In this document: one piece after another, positions 1-7,684 of the stretch
How the letters are laid out: every line of letters begins with the position of its first letter
Position numbering within the stretch: position 1 is the stretch's first letter
Source of the DNA: an uncultured Bacteroidales bacterium
Lineage (GTDB): Bacteria; Bacteroidota; Bacteroidia; Bacteroidales; Paludibacteraceae
DNA length: 32,907 nucleotides
Direction of reading: 5' to 3'
Assembly (NCBI GenBank): GCA_946414805.1
Contig: CAMKPZ010000016.1
Span: 1 to 32,907, forward strand
Made by a program: the position numbers and the translations under genes
Notes under the pieces: model-generated
Databases searched by the model: none
What the model was told of the DNA's origin: nothing
What the model saw: only the letters and a program-made list of their open reading frames with translations

Positions 1-557
1 TGCATGTGCCGTTTGTTTTTGCCGGTTTTGCGATAAGCGACTGGGAAGAGGAACTTACGCCGTGGCATGACCCGAATATCTCTCCGCGTGAATCTGTGGG
101 TGACCATGCTTTTGAGACATTGGGCTTTATTACAGAGCAACTGATACCATACATGTTTGAGCGCTATGGCAAGTTACCTATTGTGCTGGGAGGATATTCA
201 TTGGCAGGTCTATTCGCACGCTGGGCTGTCTGCAATGAGAAATGCATTGATGCCGTTGCCGCCGCTTCTCCTTCGTTGTGGATTACAGCATGGAACGGCT
301 TCTCTGATGCTCATGAAGTGTATGCACGATATGTTTATCTCAGTCTCGGTGACCGCGAGGAAATCACGAAAAACAAAGCCATCGCACAAGTGGGCAATAA
401 TGTCCGCTTGGAATACGATCATCTGCAACGCATCATCGGCGTAGATAACTGCACGCTCGTTTGGGAGAAAGGCGGGCATTTCGTCACGCCGCATCTCCGT
501 CTCGCACGTGCTTTCGCATGGTGTGTCAATAAATTGTCAACAGCAAAACAGATATAA
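1..557 (+). CDS. Alpha/beta hydrolase, 5' end outside window
   Basis: The reading frame is open from the window edge (CAT before the GTG at 6), so this is probably the C-terminal 180 or so residues of a longer protein and the GTG is not a real start. The visible nucleophile elbow GGYSLAG places it in the alpha/beta hydrolase superfamily (esterase/lipase-like), with the Ser as likely nucleophile. A GGHF segment near the C-terminus (about 25 residues before the end) could carry the catalytic His. Substrate cannot be inferred. Its TAA stop shares its last A with the ATG of the next gene, which suggests translational coupling. Confidence 0.72.
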   Translation, partial: HVPFVFAGFAISDWEEELTPWHDPNISPRESVGDHAFETLGFITEQLIPYMFERYGKLPIVLGGYSLAGLFARWAVCNEKCIDAVAAASPSLWITAWNGFSDAHEVYARYVYLSLGDREEITKNKAIAQVGNNVRLEYDHLQRIIGVDNCTLVWEKGGHFVTPHLRLARAFAWCVNKLSTAKQI

Positions 558-763
558 TGACTATTGAACAGATATATAATCAAATGCAATGGACGCGTGA
601 GCCGGAGAAGGTTGAGGCGAAAGACGGCGTGATTGCAATCACCACCAAACCGCATACCGATCTCTGGCAACGAACGTATTATCACTTCCGCAATGACAAT
701 GCGCCTGGCAAGCCCATGACGGACAACAACCGGATTAAATTCATAAAAAAGACCGAAGCATAA
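557..763 (+). pseudogene. Truncated DUF1349-family protein (N-terminal third only)
   Basis: This 68-residue frame starts on the last base of the previous stop codon (TAATG). Residues 1-46 look like the N-terminus of the DUF1349 family (concanavalin-like fold), especially TDLWQRTYYHFRNDNAP, which is followed by beta-strands in full-length members of about 190 residues (established knowledge from memory). Here the match stops after NAP, and an unrelated 20-residue basic tail follows before the stop. The following gene does not continue the family. I read it as a 3'-deleted remnant; a small functional protein is less likely. Confidence 0.6.
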
Positions 764-764
764 A

Positions 765-1295
765 ATGGATAAGTTAGAAGAACTGATACACAATGATTTA
801 CAGCAGTATCTGCTGAGCGTGAACGAAACAGACGAGCGGCTGCCGGAGTGTCCGGATGTAGAGGACAGATGGGAGGCGATAGCTAACGCGTATATCCCTG
901 ACGGCGTGCGTGAGTTTCAGCATTATCCGGTCGCCTCGCTCGGATGGATAATGTATATCGGAATGGCGGTTGCGAAAATGTGGGACGATGATTGGCAGTA
1001 CTACGCCGCCAAAGAGGACTTGTATCTGTACTTGCGTGACAAACGGGGGTATGACGCGATGGATGAGTATATCCGTAGAGACTTCCTCAAACTCTCTCCC
1101 AAGGACTTTGCGGCAACCGAAGAACTCGTCAGCGAGTGTGCTTCGCGGGTGCATAATGCGTTAATGCATCAACATATAGAACCGGGCACGAAAGAGGCGT
1201 TCCTTGGCTATGTGGCTTGCCTGCACCAGTTGTACCTCTTTGGCGCCGCCGTACAACTCAAACGGATGGGCTATCACATGACAAAACTGAAATGA
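765..1295 (+). CDS. Conserved hypothetical protein, Bacteroidales type
   Basis: A 176-residue soluble acidic protein, starting one base after the upstream stop. No signal peptide or clear membrane span is seen; a moderately hydrophobic stretch (VASLGWIMYIGMAVAKMW, about residues 56-73) and a C-terminal helix (LGYVACLHQLYLFGAAVQL) suggest an all-helical fold. I have the impression of similar proteins in Bacteroides, but no function is known to me. It lies in a three-gene run with the hydrolase and the DUF1349 remnant, so all may share one transcript. The gene ends just before the tRNA terminator on the other strand. Confidence 0.7.
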   Translation: MDKLEELIHNDLQQYLLSVNETDERLPECPDVEDRWEAIANAYIPDGVREFQHYPVASLGWIMYIGMAVAKMWDDDWQYYAAKEDLYLYLRDKRGYDAMDEYIRRDFLKLSPKDFAATEELVSECASRVHNALMHQHIEPGTKEAFLGYVACLHQLYLFGAAVQLKRMGYHMTKLK

Positions 1296-1299
1296 AAAA

Positions 1300-1333
1300 C
1301 AAGAAACCCCACCCGAAAGGATGAGGTTTCTTG
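1300..1333 (-). terminator. Intrinsic terminator of tRNA-Thr
   Basis: Read on the minus strand, this is a 15-bp stem with two mismatches and a four-base loop, followed directly by a T5 run (GTTTTTC). It begins three bases after the CCA end of tRNA-Thr. On the plus strand no T-run follows, so it is oriented for the tRNA transcript. Confidence 0.75.
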
Positions 1334-1336
1334 CTC

Positions 1337-1412
<76 letters not shown>

Positions 1413-1433
1413 CTATAACTGCAAAAGCGGGTG

Positions 1434-1441
1434 CAAAGGTA
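1434..1441 (-). promoter_or_regulatory. -7 box TACCTTTG for tRNA-Thr
   Basis: On the minus strand TACCTTTGCACC sits about 22 bp before the tRNA. A TTTG lies just over 20 bp further upstream, with an A-tract between the two. This matches the primary sigma factor promoter of Bacteroidota. Confidence 0.75.
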
Positions 1442-1480
1442 CTGCTTTTTTTTGAATTGTGCAAATTTTTTGTACTTTTT

Positions 1481-1512
1481 TTTGTGTATGTGGTATATTT
1501 TTTGTAATTTTG
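1481..1512 (+). promoter_or_regulatory. Promoter (TTTG-N20-TAATTTTG) of the T9SS plug-like gene
   Basis: TTTG at 1481-1484 and TAATTTTG at 1505-1512 have exactly 20 bp between them, a full Bacteroidota promoter. Predicted initiation near 1519 would give a leader of about 90 nt before the ATG at 1611. The 21 bp at 1492-1512 are repeated exactly at 1581-1601. Confidence 0.65.
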
Positions 1513-1515
1513 TGC

Positions 1516-1610
1516 CCGAAAGGGATAAAAACCCTCTTAGGCGGAGGCCGCTTCTCCCGCGTTAACGGGAGAACGCTCCGGGTATATTTTTTGTAATTTT
1601 GCAAGCGGAA
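1516..1610 (+). promoter_or_regulatory. Structured leader with hairpin and second -7 box
   Basis: The leader contains a perfect 8-bp hairpin (TTCTCCCG 1552-1559, loop CGTTAA, CGGGAGAA 1566-1573), extendable by an outer CGGAG/CTCCG pairing. It is followed at 1586-1591 by a T6 run that belongs to the second copy of the 21-bp promoter segment (1581-1601, box TAATTTTG 1594-1601). The second box lacks a TTTG at the correct distance. Hairpin plus T-run could act as an attenuator; alternatively the second box gives a very short leader mRNA. Both readings are inference. Confidence 0.4.
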
Positions 1611-2906
1611 ATGAATAAAATCAAGGCTCTCATATTATTTTTATGCTGCACAATCGGGCTTGCAGCGCAGACTCATACACGCGTTTTCAACGAGCAGATC
1701 CGTACTCTCCGTGTCGAACGCGCGTTCCTTGTGTTAGAGGAGGGGAGAGTGGATGGCGCGGATCCGGAGAACACGCTGCATATCTCTTTTGACGAGATGA
1801 GCCATGACCTGCATTTCTATACCTACAGTGTCAAAATGCTGGATTGCTCTGCACCTGACGACGGATTAATGAGACCGAATGAGGCTCTTTTGTCCGGCGA
1901 GTATCTGCAGGGGTTTACCACACAAGACATTACGGCGTATGACCATTCTGTCAATACCAGCCGCGAATATACGCATTATTCGTTCGATTTCCCGAATGAG
2001 AATATGGTCATCACCAAGAGCGGCGCATACAGACTGACAATCTATGAGGACGGTAATCCCGACAAACGCATAGCAGAGGTAGATTTCTGTGTTGTCGATC
2101 CGCGGGTGAAGATAGATGCACGCGTGCGGAACAATACGGATATAGAACTGAGCGGCAGGTATCAGCAACTCGATATAGATGTCAATACGGCGGCATTGGA
2201 CATCCGTGATCCCGGAGAGTTACGGCTTGTCGTGACTCAAAACAACCGGCTTGACAACTCCGTCGAACTGACGCAAGCCACTTATGTTGAACCTAACCGC
2301 TTGCGGTATATCAATAATAAAGCACTGATCTTCGAAGGAGGGAATGAGTATCACCATTTCGATGCGTTCTCCTGTTTCTATGCCGGTTACGGTATTGACC
2401 GTGTGTATCACGAAATGGGCGATTACCATGTACTGCTGCTGCCTAACGAGATAACCAAAGGCCAATATATCCATGAATACGACAGCGACGGGCGTTTTGT
2501 AGTGAACGCAGAGCGTACGTATGACAGCGATACGGAAGCGGAGTATATGTGGGTCTATTGGACGCTTCCCGCAGAGAAACCATGGCTTGACGGAGCTGTA
2601 TACATAGGCGGAGAGATCTTCGGAAACGAGTTAGGTATGCGCAACAGGATGCAATACGATGCGGAAGCCAAATGCTACTGGCTTACGGCGCTGGTCAAGC
2701 AAGGCGGATACGACTATCAGTTCTGGTTCGCAGGAAAGGGTATCACCGGTTTGCATCCCCGCGGTTATCAGGGCTCAACCAAAACTACCACCCAACGAGT
2801 GGATGGTAGTTACTGGGAGACTGAGAACGAGTACGCCGTCTATGTCTATTGGCGTCCTTTCGGCGCGCGTCATGACCAGTTAGTGGGCGTGCAGGTTCTG
2901 CATTAA
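1611..2906 (+). CDS. Type IX secretion system plug-like protein (DUF5103)
   Basis: A protein of about 431 residues beginning at the ATG at 1611; an upstream in-frame TTG at 1599 lies inside the -7 box and is unlikely to be used. Residues 1-19 (MNKIKALILFLCCTIGLAA) are a typical Sec signal peptide, so the protein is exported. The body is beta-rich with VFNEQIRTLRV at the start, an SGEYLQGFTTQDITAYDHS segment and a GQYIHEYDSDGRFVV segment, which I recognise as the Bacteroidota family annotated T9SS plug domain/DUF5103. In that family the protein is linked to the outer-membrane end of the SprA translocon (established knowledge); a role here is inference because no other por/spr gene is in the window. 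It converges with the PepSY-like gene with a 12-bp gap. Confidence 0.75.
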   Translation: MNKIKALILFLCCTIGLAAQTHTRVFNEQIRTLRVERAFLVLEEGRVDGADPENTLHISFDEMSHDLHFYTYSVKMLDCSAPDDGLMRPNEALLSGEYLQGFTTQDITAYDHSVNTSREYTHYSFDFPNENMVITKSGAYRLTIYEDGNPDKRIAEVDFCVVDPRVKIDARVRNNTDIELSGRYQQLDIDVNTAALDIRDPGELRLVVTQNNRLDNSVELTQATYVEPNRLRYINNKALIFEGGNEYHHFDAFSCFYAGYGIDRVYHEMGDYHVLLLPNEITKGQYIHEYDSDGRFVVNAERTYDSDTEAEYMWVYWTLPAEKPWLDGAVYIGGEIFGNELGMRNRMQYDAEAKCYWLTALVKQGGYDYQFWFAGKGITGLHPRGYQGSTKTTTQRVDGSYWETENEYAVYVYWRPFGARHDQLVGVQVLH

Positions 2907-2918
2907 GTCCTGTGTCTA

Positions 2919-3356
2919 TTAATCATCAATGCGGATGAATGAACCGCGGCGATCGAAGATCAAGTCTAATTTACCATTCAACTCAATCTCCTGTTTCATC
3001 GATTCGTATTTGTACTCGGTGATCGTTGCGTTCGGGAATGTCTTCTGAACGTATTCCTTAATCTTCTGCGGTACGAATACGCTGTCAATACCTGCCGCGT
3101 TGCTTACCTCAAGCAGTCCTCCGCGTTCGTCCATCTCCATCTTGGTACCTTCGTCCATAGAGAACGTGTACACAAAATGCCGGAAGGACTTCTCGCCGGT
3201 GATGAACTGGATCTGCTCGGTCTCGAAATTCTTATGGATCTCGTCTTGCACTACCTGCGGCAACGACTCAAAGGTGACGGGTTGTTTTCCGCGGGCGAAG
3301 ATAGCCAGGCTCATCATACAAGCCATAGCTACAAATGCTAATTTCTTCATATTCAT
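2919..3356 (-). CDS. PepSY-like periplasmic protein
   Basis: A 145-residue protein with an N-terminal signal peptide (MNMKKLAFVAMACMMSLAIFA) and two similar alpha/beta halves, each with the pattern of the PepSY-like fold of Bacteroides periplasmic proteins: LPQVVQDEIHKNFETEQI in the first half and IKEYVQKTFPNATITEYKYE in the second, ending in a DLIFDRRGSF strand pair. Function in the family is unknown; the name comes from similarity to BLIP/PepSY folds. The third codon is also ATG (MKK...), so the true start may be 3350. It lies 44 bp behind pgi with no clear promoter, so it is probably the last gene of the lysS operon. Confidence 0.7.
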   Translation of the reverse strand: MNMKKLAFVAMACMMSLAIFARGKQPVTFESLPQVVQDEIHKNFETEQIQFITGEKSFRHFVYTFSMDEGTKMEMDERGGLLEVSNAAGIDSVFVPQKIKEYVQKTFPNATITEYKYESMKQEIELNGKLDLIFDRRGSFIRIDD

Positions 3357-3400
3357 CCAATTATTAAAGATTAAATAAACAATTTATTCCGTTGGTATGA

Positions 3401-4744
3401 TTATTTGGCCAGACGCGCTTTGATTGCCTTGGAGTCCTCTTCATAACCCGGTTTGTCGAGCAGAGCGAACATGTTCTTCTTATACGCCTCTACGCCCGGT
3501 TGGTTGAACGGATTGACATCCAGCACATAACCCGAGATACCGCATGCGCGCTCGAAGAAATAGATGAACTGACCAATATTGAACTCGTTGATCTTCTCGA
3601 AGGAAATATGGATATTCGGAACACCACCGTCCACGTGTGCGAGTTGCGTACCGAGTTCAGCCATCTTGTTCACTTCGTCCACACGCTTGCCTGCAAGGAA
3701 GTTCAGACCATCGAGGTTCTCCTGATCTTCCGGCACAAGAACGGTCTTGTTGGCTTTCTCAATAGAGATCACAGTTTCGAAGATCGTGCGCTCACCGTCC
3801 TGGATCCACTGACCCATCGAGTGAAGATCGGTTGTGAAATCCACGGATGCAGGGAAAATGCCCTTGTGGTCCTTACCTTCGGATTCGCCGTAGAGCTGTT
3901 TCCACCACTCGCTGAAGTAATGCAGTTTGGGATTGAAGTTAACGAGGATCTCGATCTTCTTACCGCCCTGATAGAGTGCGTTGCGGATCGCAGCATATTG
4001 GCATGCCGGGTTCTCGGCGAACGGCACTTTGACATCCGTAGCTTTCTCCATCTCAACGGCTCCGCGAACGAGTGCACGGATGTCACCTCCGGCAACAGCG
4101 ATAGGCAGCAGTCCTACCGGAGTCAGAACTGAGAAACGGCCACCAACATTATCCGGAATGACGAAAGTCTTGTATCCCTCCTTGGTAGAAAGGCTGCGGA
4201 GAGCACCTTTTGCACGGTCGGTAACGGCTACAATACGATGCTTGGCTTCCTCTTTGCCAACCTGCTTCTCCAGCATGGTTTTCAAGAGACGGAAAGCGAG
4301 TGCAGTCTCCGTTGTAGTACCGGATTTGGAGATATTGATGATACCGAACTGCTTGTCGGAAAGGAACTCCATAAGTTCAGCCAAGTAGTCTTCTCCGATA
4401 TTATTACCCGCATAAACGACATACGGATTCTTGCGGTCTTTTGCTACGAAGGCATCGAAAGACGAACTTAACGCCTCATTCACAGCGCGTGCGCCGAGAT
4501 AAGAACCTCCGATACCGGCTACGATCACAACCTCGCAGCGACGGCGCAACTCATCTGCGCTGGCTTGTACTTCGGCTAAAAACTCATCCGTGATAGAGGA
4601 GGGCAGGTGAACCCAACCTATATAGTCGTTTCCGGCTCCCTGACCGTTCTCTAGCAAGAGGTTCGCAGCTTCGGTTTGTTTCTCTAATTGTTTGAGCGTG
4701 TCCGCATCTGCAAAGCACGCTGCGTTCTTCAGACAGATTTTCAT
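3401..4744 (-). CDS. pgi: Glucose-6-phosphate isomerase
   Basis: Interconverts glucose 6-phosphate and fructose 6-phosphate in the cytosol. The 447-residue length suits the shorter bacterial form of the family. Seen in the sequence: [11 protein letters not shown] (about residues 77-87), [10 protein letters not shown] (about 138-147) which binds the phosphate, and [14 protein letters not shown], part of the second family signature. The third gene of lysS-gpsA-pgi, separated from gpsA by a 52-bp spacer made of 7-bp-period AT-rich repeats. With fbp elsewhere in the window it serves gluconeogenesis as well as glycolysis. Confidence 0.96.
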   Translation of the reverse strand: MKICLKNAACFADADTLKQLEKQTEAANLLLENGQGAGNDYIGWVHLPSSITDEFLAEVQASADELRRRCEVVIVAGIGGSYLGARAVNEALSSSFDAFVAKDRKNPYVVYAGNNIGEDYLAELMEFLSDKQFGIINISKSGTTTETALAFRLLKTMLEKQVGKEEAKHRIVAVTDRAKGALRSLSTKEGYKTFVIPDNVGGRFSVLTPVGLLPIAVAGGDIRALVRGAVEMEKATDVKVPFAENPACQYAAIRNALYQGGKKIEILVNFNPKLHYFSEWWKQLYGESEGKDHKGIFPASVDFTTDLHSMGQWIQDGERTIFETVISIEKANKTVLVPEDQENLDGLNFLAGKRVDEVNKMAELGTQLAHVDGGVPNIHISFEKINEFNIGQFIYFFERACGISGYVLDVNPFNQPGVEAYKKNMFALLDKPGYEEDSKAIKARLAK

Positions 4745-4790
4745 ATTAGAAATAAAAATTAGAAATTAAAAATTCAAAATTATAAATTCA
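4745..4790 (-). repeat. Heptad repeat, gpsA/pgi spacer
   Basis: On the minus strand the spacer reads as consecutive 7-mers of the type NNNAATT: TATAATT, TTGAATT, TTTAATT, TCTAATT, then TTTATTT. It occupies nearly all the DNA between the gpsA stop and the pgi ATG. Same family as the repeats at 5787, 8209, 10008, 15147, 16941, 27701, 30680 and 31663. Confidence 0.7.
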
Positions 4791-4796
4791 TACTAC

Positions 4797-5786
4797 TTAT
4801 TGCAGTTTCGTTGTAAGCGATTTGATGATCGGCTTTGCCTTCTGGCGGTTATACAGGATTTCATACATTGCATCGACGATCGGCAGTGCCACTTTGATTC
4901 TCCTGTTCGCCTCGTAAATCGCCTTGGTGCCGTAGAATCCCTCCGCCACCATCTCCATCTCCATCTGCGCCGCTTTGACCGAATAGCCGAGTCCGAGCAT
5001 CTGTCCGAACTGACGGTTTCTGCTGAACTGGGAATAACCGGTGACGAGGACATCACCGAGGTATCCGCTCATCGTGATATCACGCGGCACATTGCTCATC
5101 GCCGTAGCGAAACGCTGGATCTCCTGAATGGCATTGGAGAGAAGGACGGCCTGGAAATTATCACCGTAATGCAAAGCCTGGCACATACCTGCTGCAATGG
5201 CATAGATATTCTTCATTACCGAGCTGTACTCCAGACCGATAACATCACTAGAGACAGTGGTGTGTACGTATGGCGTACGGAAGAGTTTGGACCATACTTC
5301 GGCGTTCTGGCGGTTCTCACATCCGATAGTGAGGTACGAGAGCCGTTCCAGCGCAATCTCCTCCGCGTGGCAGGGACCTGCAATGACACCCAGTTGGTCA
5401 AACGAGATACCGAAGCGCTGATGCAAATAATCGGTGATGATCACATTCTCATCCGGGATCATACCTTTCACGGCAGAGATGACAACCTTATGGGTCATGT
5501 CGCGGCGGATCTTATTGAGCGTCTGCTTCACATAAGGCGAAGGAATAGCAAGAATCAATACATCCGATTGCGCCACCGTCTGGTTGATGTCCGCAGAGAA
5601 ATGAATGCGCCCTACATCAAAACTGGCAGCCCCGAGATAGGAGGGGTTCTTACCGGAAGCGATAAACTCGTCAATCACCTCCTGACGGCGAATGAACCAG
5701 TTGATCTCTCCCTGATTCTCCATAACGATCTTTGCTAAGGCTGTAGCCCATGAACCCGAGCCGAGGATAGCTATTTTGCGATACAT
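4797..5786 (-). CDS. gpsA: Glycerol-3-phosphate dehydrogenase [NAD(P)+]
   Basis: Reduces dihydroxyacetone phosphate to sn-glycerol 3-phosphate, the backbone of phospholipids. The 329-residue length is normal. N-terminal Rossmann fold with GSGSWATA (residues 9-16). Active-site lysines are visible in SAVKGM (K107) and SSVMKNIYAIAAG (K192), and the GPCHAEE motif is at about 137-143. It starts at an ATG 37 bp after lysS and shares the operon. Its spacer to lysS also contains 7-bp-period sequence. Confidence 0.95.
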   Translation of the reverse strand: MYRKIAILGSGSWATALAKIVMENQGEINWFIRRQEVIDEFIASGKNPSYLGAASFDVGRIHFSADINQTVAQSDVLILAIPSPYVKQTLNKIRRDMTHKVVISAVKGMIPDENVIITDYLHQRFGISFDQLGVIAGPCHAEEIALERLSYLTIGCENRQNAEVWSKLFRTPYVHTTVSSDVIGLEYSSVMKNIYAIAAGMCQALHYGDNFQAVLLSNAIQEIQRFATAMSNVPRDITMSGYLGDVLVTGYSQFSRNRQFGQMLGLGYSVKAAQMEMEMVAEGFYGTKAIYEANRRIKVALPIVDAMYEILYNRQKAKPIIKSLTTKLQ

Positions 5787-5823
5787 AATCTAATGTACAA
5801 TTTGACGATGTACAAAGTACAAT
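5787..5823 (-). repeat. Weak heptad repeat, lysS/gpsA spacer
   Basis: On the minus strand, ATTGTAC, TTTGTAC and then AATTGTAC recur at or near a 7-bp spacing in the 37-bp spacer. It begins directly at the lysS stop codon. More degenerate than the other members. Confidence 0.45.
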
Positions 5824-7365
5824 TTATTCAGGACGCATGGTGGGGAATAACAACACCTCTTGGATCGTCGGCTGGCCTGTCATGAGGATAGCCAGACGGT
5901 CAATACCGATGCCGATACCGGAAGTGGGCGGCATACCATATTCCAACGCGCGCATGAAGTCATGGTCAATCACCATAGCCTCATCGTCTCCCTTGTCCGC
6001 CAACTTCATCTGCTCTACGAAACGGTTGTACTGGTCAATCGGATCGTTCAGCTCCGAATAAGCGTTCGCCAACTCTTTACCGTTGACCATCAACTCAAAA
6101 CGCTCGGTGAGACCGGGCTTGGAGCGGTGCATTTTCGTCAGCGGAGACATCTCAACAGGATAGTCGGTGATGAAAGTAGGTTGGATGAAGGTACCCTCGC
6201 AGGTCTCGCCGAAAATCTCATCAATGAGTTTGCCCTTGCCCATGTGCTCCGTGTCTTCCACACCGAGTTTCTTTGCTTCTGCGCGGATAGCGTCTTCGTC
6301 CATGGAGGCGAGGTCAAGTCCTGTCTTCTCCTTGATTGCATCGAGGATAGGCAGACGGCGGTACGGAGCCTTGAAATCAATCTCGTTCTCACCGACCTTC
6401 ACTTTGGTGGTGCCGTTTACGGCAATCGCTATCTTCTCCAAGAGTTGCTCTGTGAAGCCCATCATCCAGTTATAGTCCTTGTATTGCACGTAGAGCTCCA
6501 TGCAGGTGAATTCGGGGTTGTGGGAACGGTCCATTCCTTCGTTGCGGAAGTTACGGCCGATCTCATACACACCCTCAAAACCGCCGACAATGAGTCGCTT
6601 GAGGTAGAGCTCCGTAGCGATACGGAGGTACATATCCACATCAAGGGAGTTATGATGGGTAATGAACGGACGGGCGGAAGCACCTCCTGCAATCTGCTGC
6701 AGGATAGGGGTCTCCACCTCGGTATATCCGGCTTCATCGAAGACCTGACGCATGGTGCGGAGGATGGTAGCACGTTTGAGGAAAGTGTCTTTGACACCAT
6801 CGTTGACTACGAGGTCCACATAACGCTGGCGGTAACGCTGTTCGGGATCGTTGAAACCATCGTACGCCACACCGTCTTTGTACTTCACGATCGGCAGCGG
6901 GCGGAGCGATTTGGCAAGCACTGTCAGTTTCTTGGCATGCACGGAGATCTCGCCCATCTGGGTACGGAATACAAAACCTTCAATACCGATGAAATCGCCG
7001 ATATCAAGCAGTTTCTTGAAGACCACGTTGTACATCTGCTGCTCCACGGTAGCAGGCTGTTCGCCTTCGGCTACCGGTGCCTGAATATCGTCTCTTGACA
7101 CATAGACCTGAATACGCCCTTTGGAGTCCTGAATCTCGATGAAGGAGGCTTTTCCCATAATACGTTTCGACATGAGTCGTCCGGCAATGCGTACGGTGTC
7201 GCCCGTGTGCCAAACGCCTTCTCCTTCATCGACAAATCCGTTCTTGATGTCGGTTGAATACCCCGTTACTACATACTCGGCAGCAGGATAGGGATCAATG
7301 CCCATATCGCGCATGGTCTGCAGACTCTGCCGCCTTACTTGTTCTTGTTCGCTTAAATTTTCCAT
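5824..7365 (-). CDS. lysS: Lysyl-tRNA synthetase, class II, short form
   Basis: Charges tRNA-Lys. OB-fold anticodon-binding domain in residues about 55-160 (RIMGKASFIEIQDSKGRIQVYVSRDD), then the class II catalytic core: motif 2 around FRNEGMDRSHNPEFTCMEL and motif 3 GIGIGIDRLAILMTG close to the end. The protein stops at FPTMRPE after 513 residues. From memory, Bacteroides LysS continues past MRPE for about 60 more residues, so this copy lacks that appendage; the catalytic core is complete. First gene of the lysS-gpsA-pgi-PepSY run, with a good promoter at 7419-7450. Confidence 0.96.
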   Translation of the reverse strand: MENLSEQEQVRRQSLQTMRDMGIDPYPAAEYVVTGYSTDIKNGFVDEGEGVWHTGDTVRIAGRLMSKRIMGKASFIEIQDSKGRIQVYVSRDDIQAPVAEGEQPATVEQQMYNVVFKKLLDIGDFIGIEGFVFRTQMGEISVHAKKLTVLAKSLRPLPIVKYKDGVAYDGFNDPEQRYRQRYVDLVVNDGVKDTFLKRATILRTMRQVFDEAGYTEVETPILQQIAGGASARPFITHHNSLDVDMYLRIATELYLKRLIVGGFEGVYEIGRNFRNEGMDRSHNPEFTCMELYVQYKDYNWMMGFTEQLLEKIAIAVNGTTKVKVGENEIDFKAPYRRLPILDAIKEKTGLDLASMDEDAIRAEAKKLGVEDTEHMGKGKLIDEIFGETCEGTFIQPTFITDYPVEMSPLTKMHRSKPGLTERFELMVNGKELANAYSELNDPIDQYNRFVEQMKLADKGDDEAMVIDHDFMRALEYGMPPTSGIGIGIDRLAILMTGQPTIQEVLLFPTMRPE

Positions 7366-7418
7366 TATATTGATATAAATTTATTATGCTATGCGCGTGT
7401 ATAAACACAAATTCGCGG

Positions 7419-7450
7419 CAAAGATACAAAAAAAAAACGACATACGCAAA
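7419..7450 (-). promoter_or_regulatory. Promoter of the lysS operon (TTTG-N20-TATCTTTG)
   Basis: On the minus strand TTTG lies exactly 20 bp before TATCTTTG (7419-7426), with a T10 tract in the spacer. Predicted start is about 7412, giving a leader of about 47 nt. No T-box or other riboswitch fits in that leader. Confidence 0.7.
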
Positions 7451-7530
7451 TAAAAATAATACAACAAAAAGTATATATATACGTAGTATATATATAGTAA
7501 AAGCACGAAAGTGACAAATTCGTGGGCTCA

Positions 7531-7563
7531 TCCTATGGTGATCCTATGGTGATGTTATGGTGG
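7531..7563. repeat. Three tandem 11-bp repeats upstream of lysS
   Basis: TCCTATGGTGA occurs twice in a row (7531-7541, 7542-7552) followed by the variant TGTTATGGTGG (7553-7563). The 11-bp period is close to one helical turn, so the copies face the same side of DNA. They lie about 80 bp upstream of the lysS -33 element. The rest of the 7451-7597 gap is AT-rich and shows no gene. Confidence 0.6.
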
Positions 7564-7597
7564 TCTTTCGGTTTTAACAGGACAAGGGCAGGGAAAA

Positions 7598-7626
7598 GCC
7601 TGCCGATCGGGTGCGGATCGGCAGGC
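7598..7626 (-). terminator. Intrinsic terminator of the outer-membrane protein gene
   Basis: A perfect 11-bp inverted repeat, GCCTGCCGATC (7598-7608) and GATCGGCAGGC (7616-7626), with a 7-nt loop. On the minus strand it is followed by TTTTCCC. It is about 55 bp downstream of the barrel-protein stop codon. Confidence 0.75.
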
Positions 7627-7640
7627 GGAAGGGAGTTACC

Positions 7641-7684
7641 GGGTGGTGGGAAGGAAGTTGATGGGTGGTGGGATGGGAGTTAAT
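7641..7684. repeat. 22-bp G-rich tandem repeat at the 3' end of the barrel gene
   Basis: Two copies of a 22-bp unit beginning GGGTGGTGGGA and ending GTTGAT or GTTAAT (7641-7662, 7663-7684). A partial third copy ending GGGAGTTACC precedes them (7631-7640). The second copy contains the stop codon of the barrel-protein gene. Five G3 runs on the plus strand give some G-quadruplex potential. Confidence 0.6.

Noticed and set aside
1599..1610. TTG start four codons upstream of the plug-like gene ATG
   Set aside because: The TTG overlaps the -7 box, and the signal peptide begins properly at the ATG at 1611.
4745..4790. CRISPR-like array
   Set aside because: The units are 7 bp without spacers, and no cas gene is present; it is a tandem microsatellite-type array.
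4800..5738. 312-codon open frame antisense to gpsA
   Set aside because: Complete overlap with a certain gene, and no start context or domain.
5860..7098. 412-codon open frame antisense to lysS
   Set aside because: Shadow of lysS with no recognisable domain and composition typical of an antisense frame.
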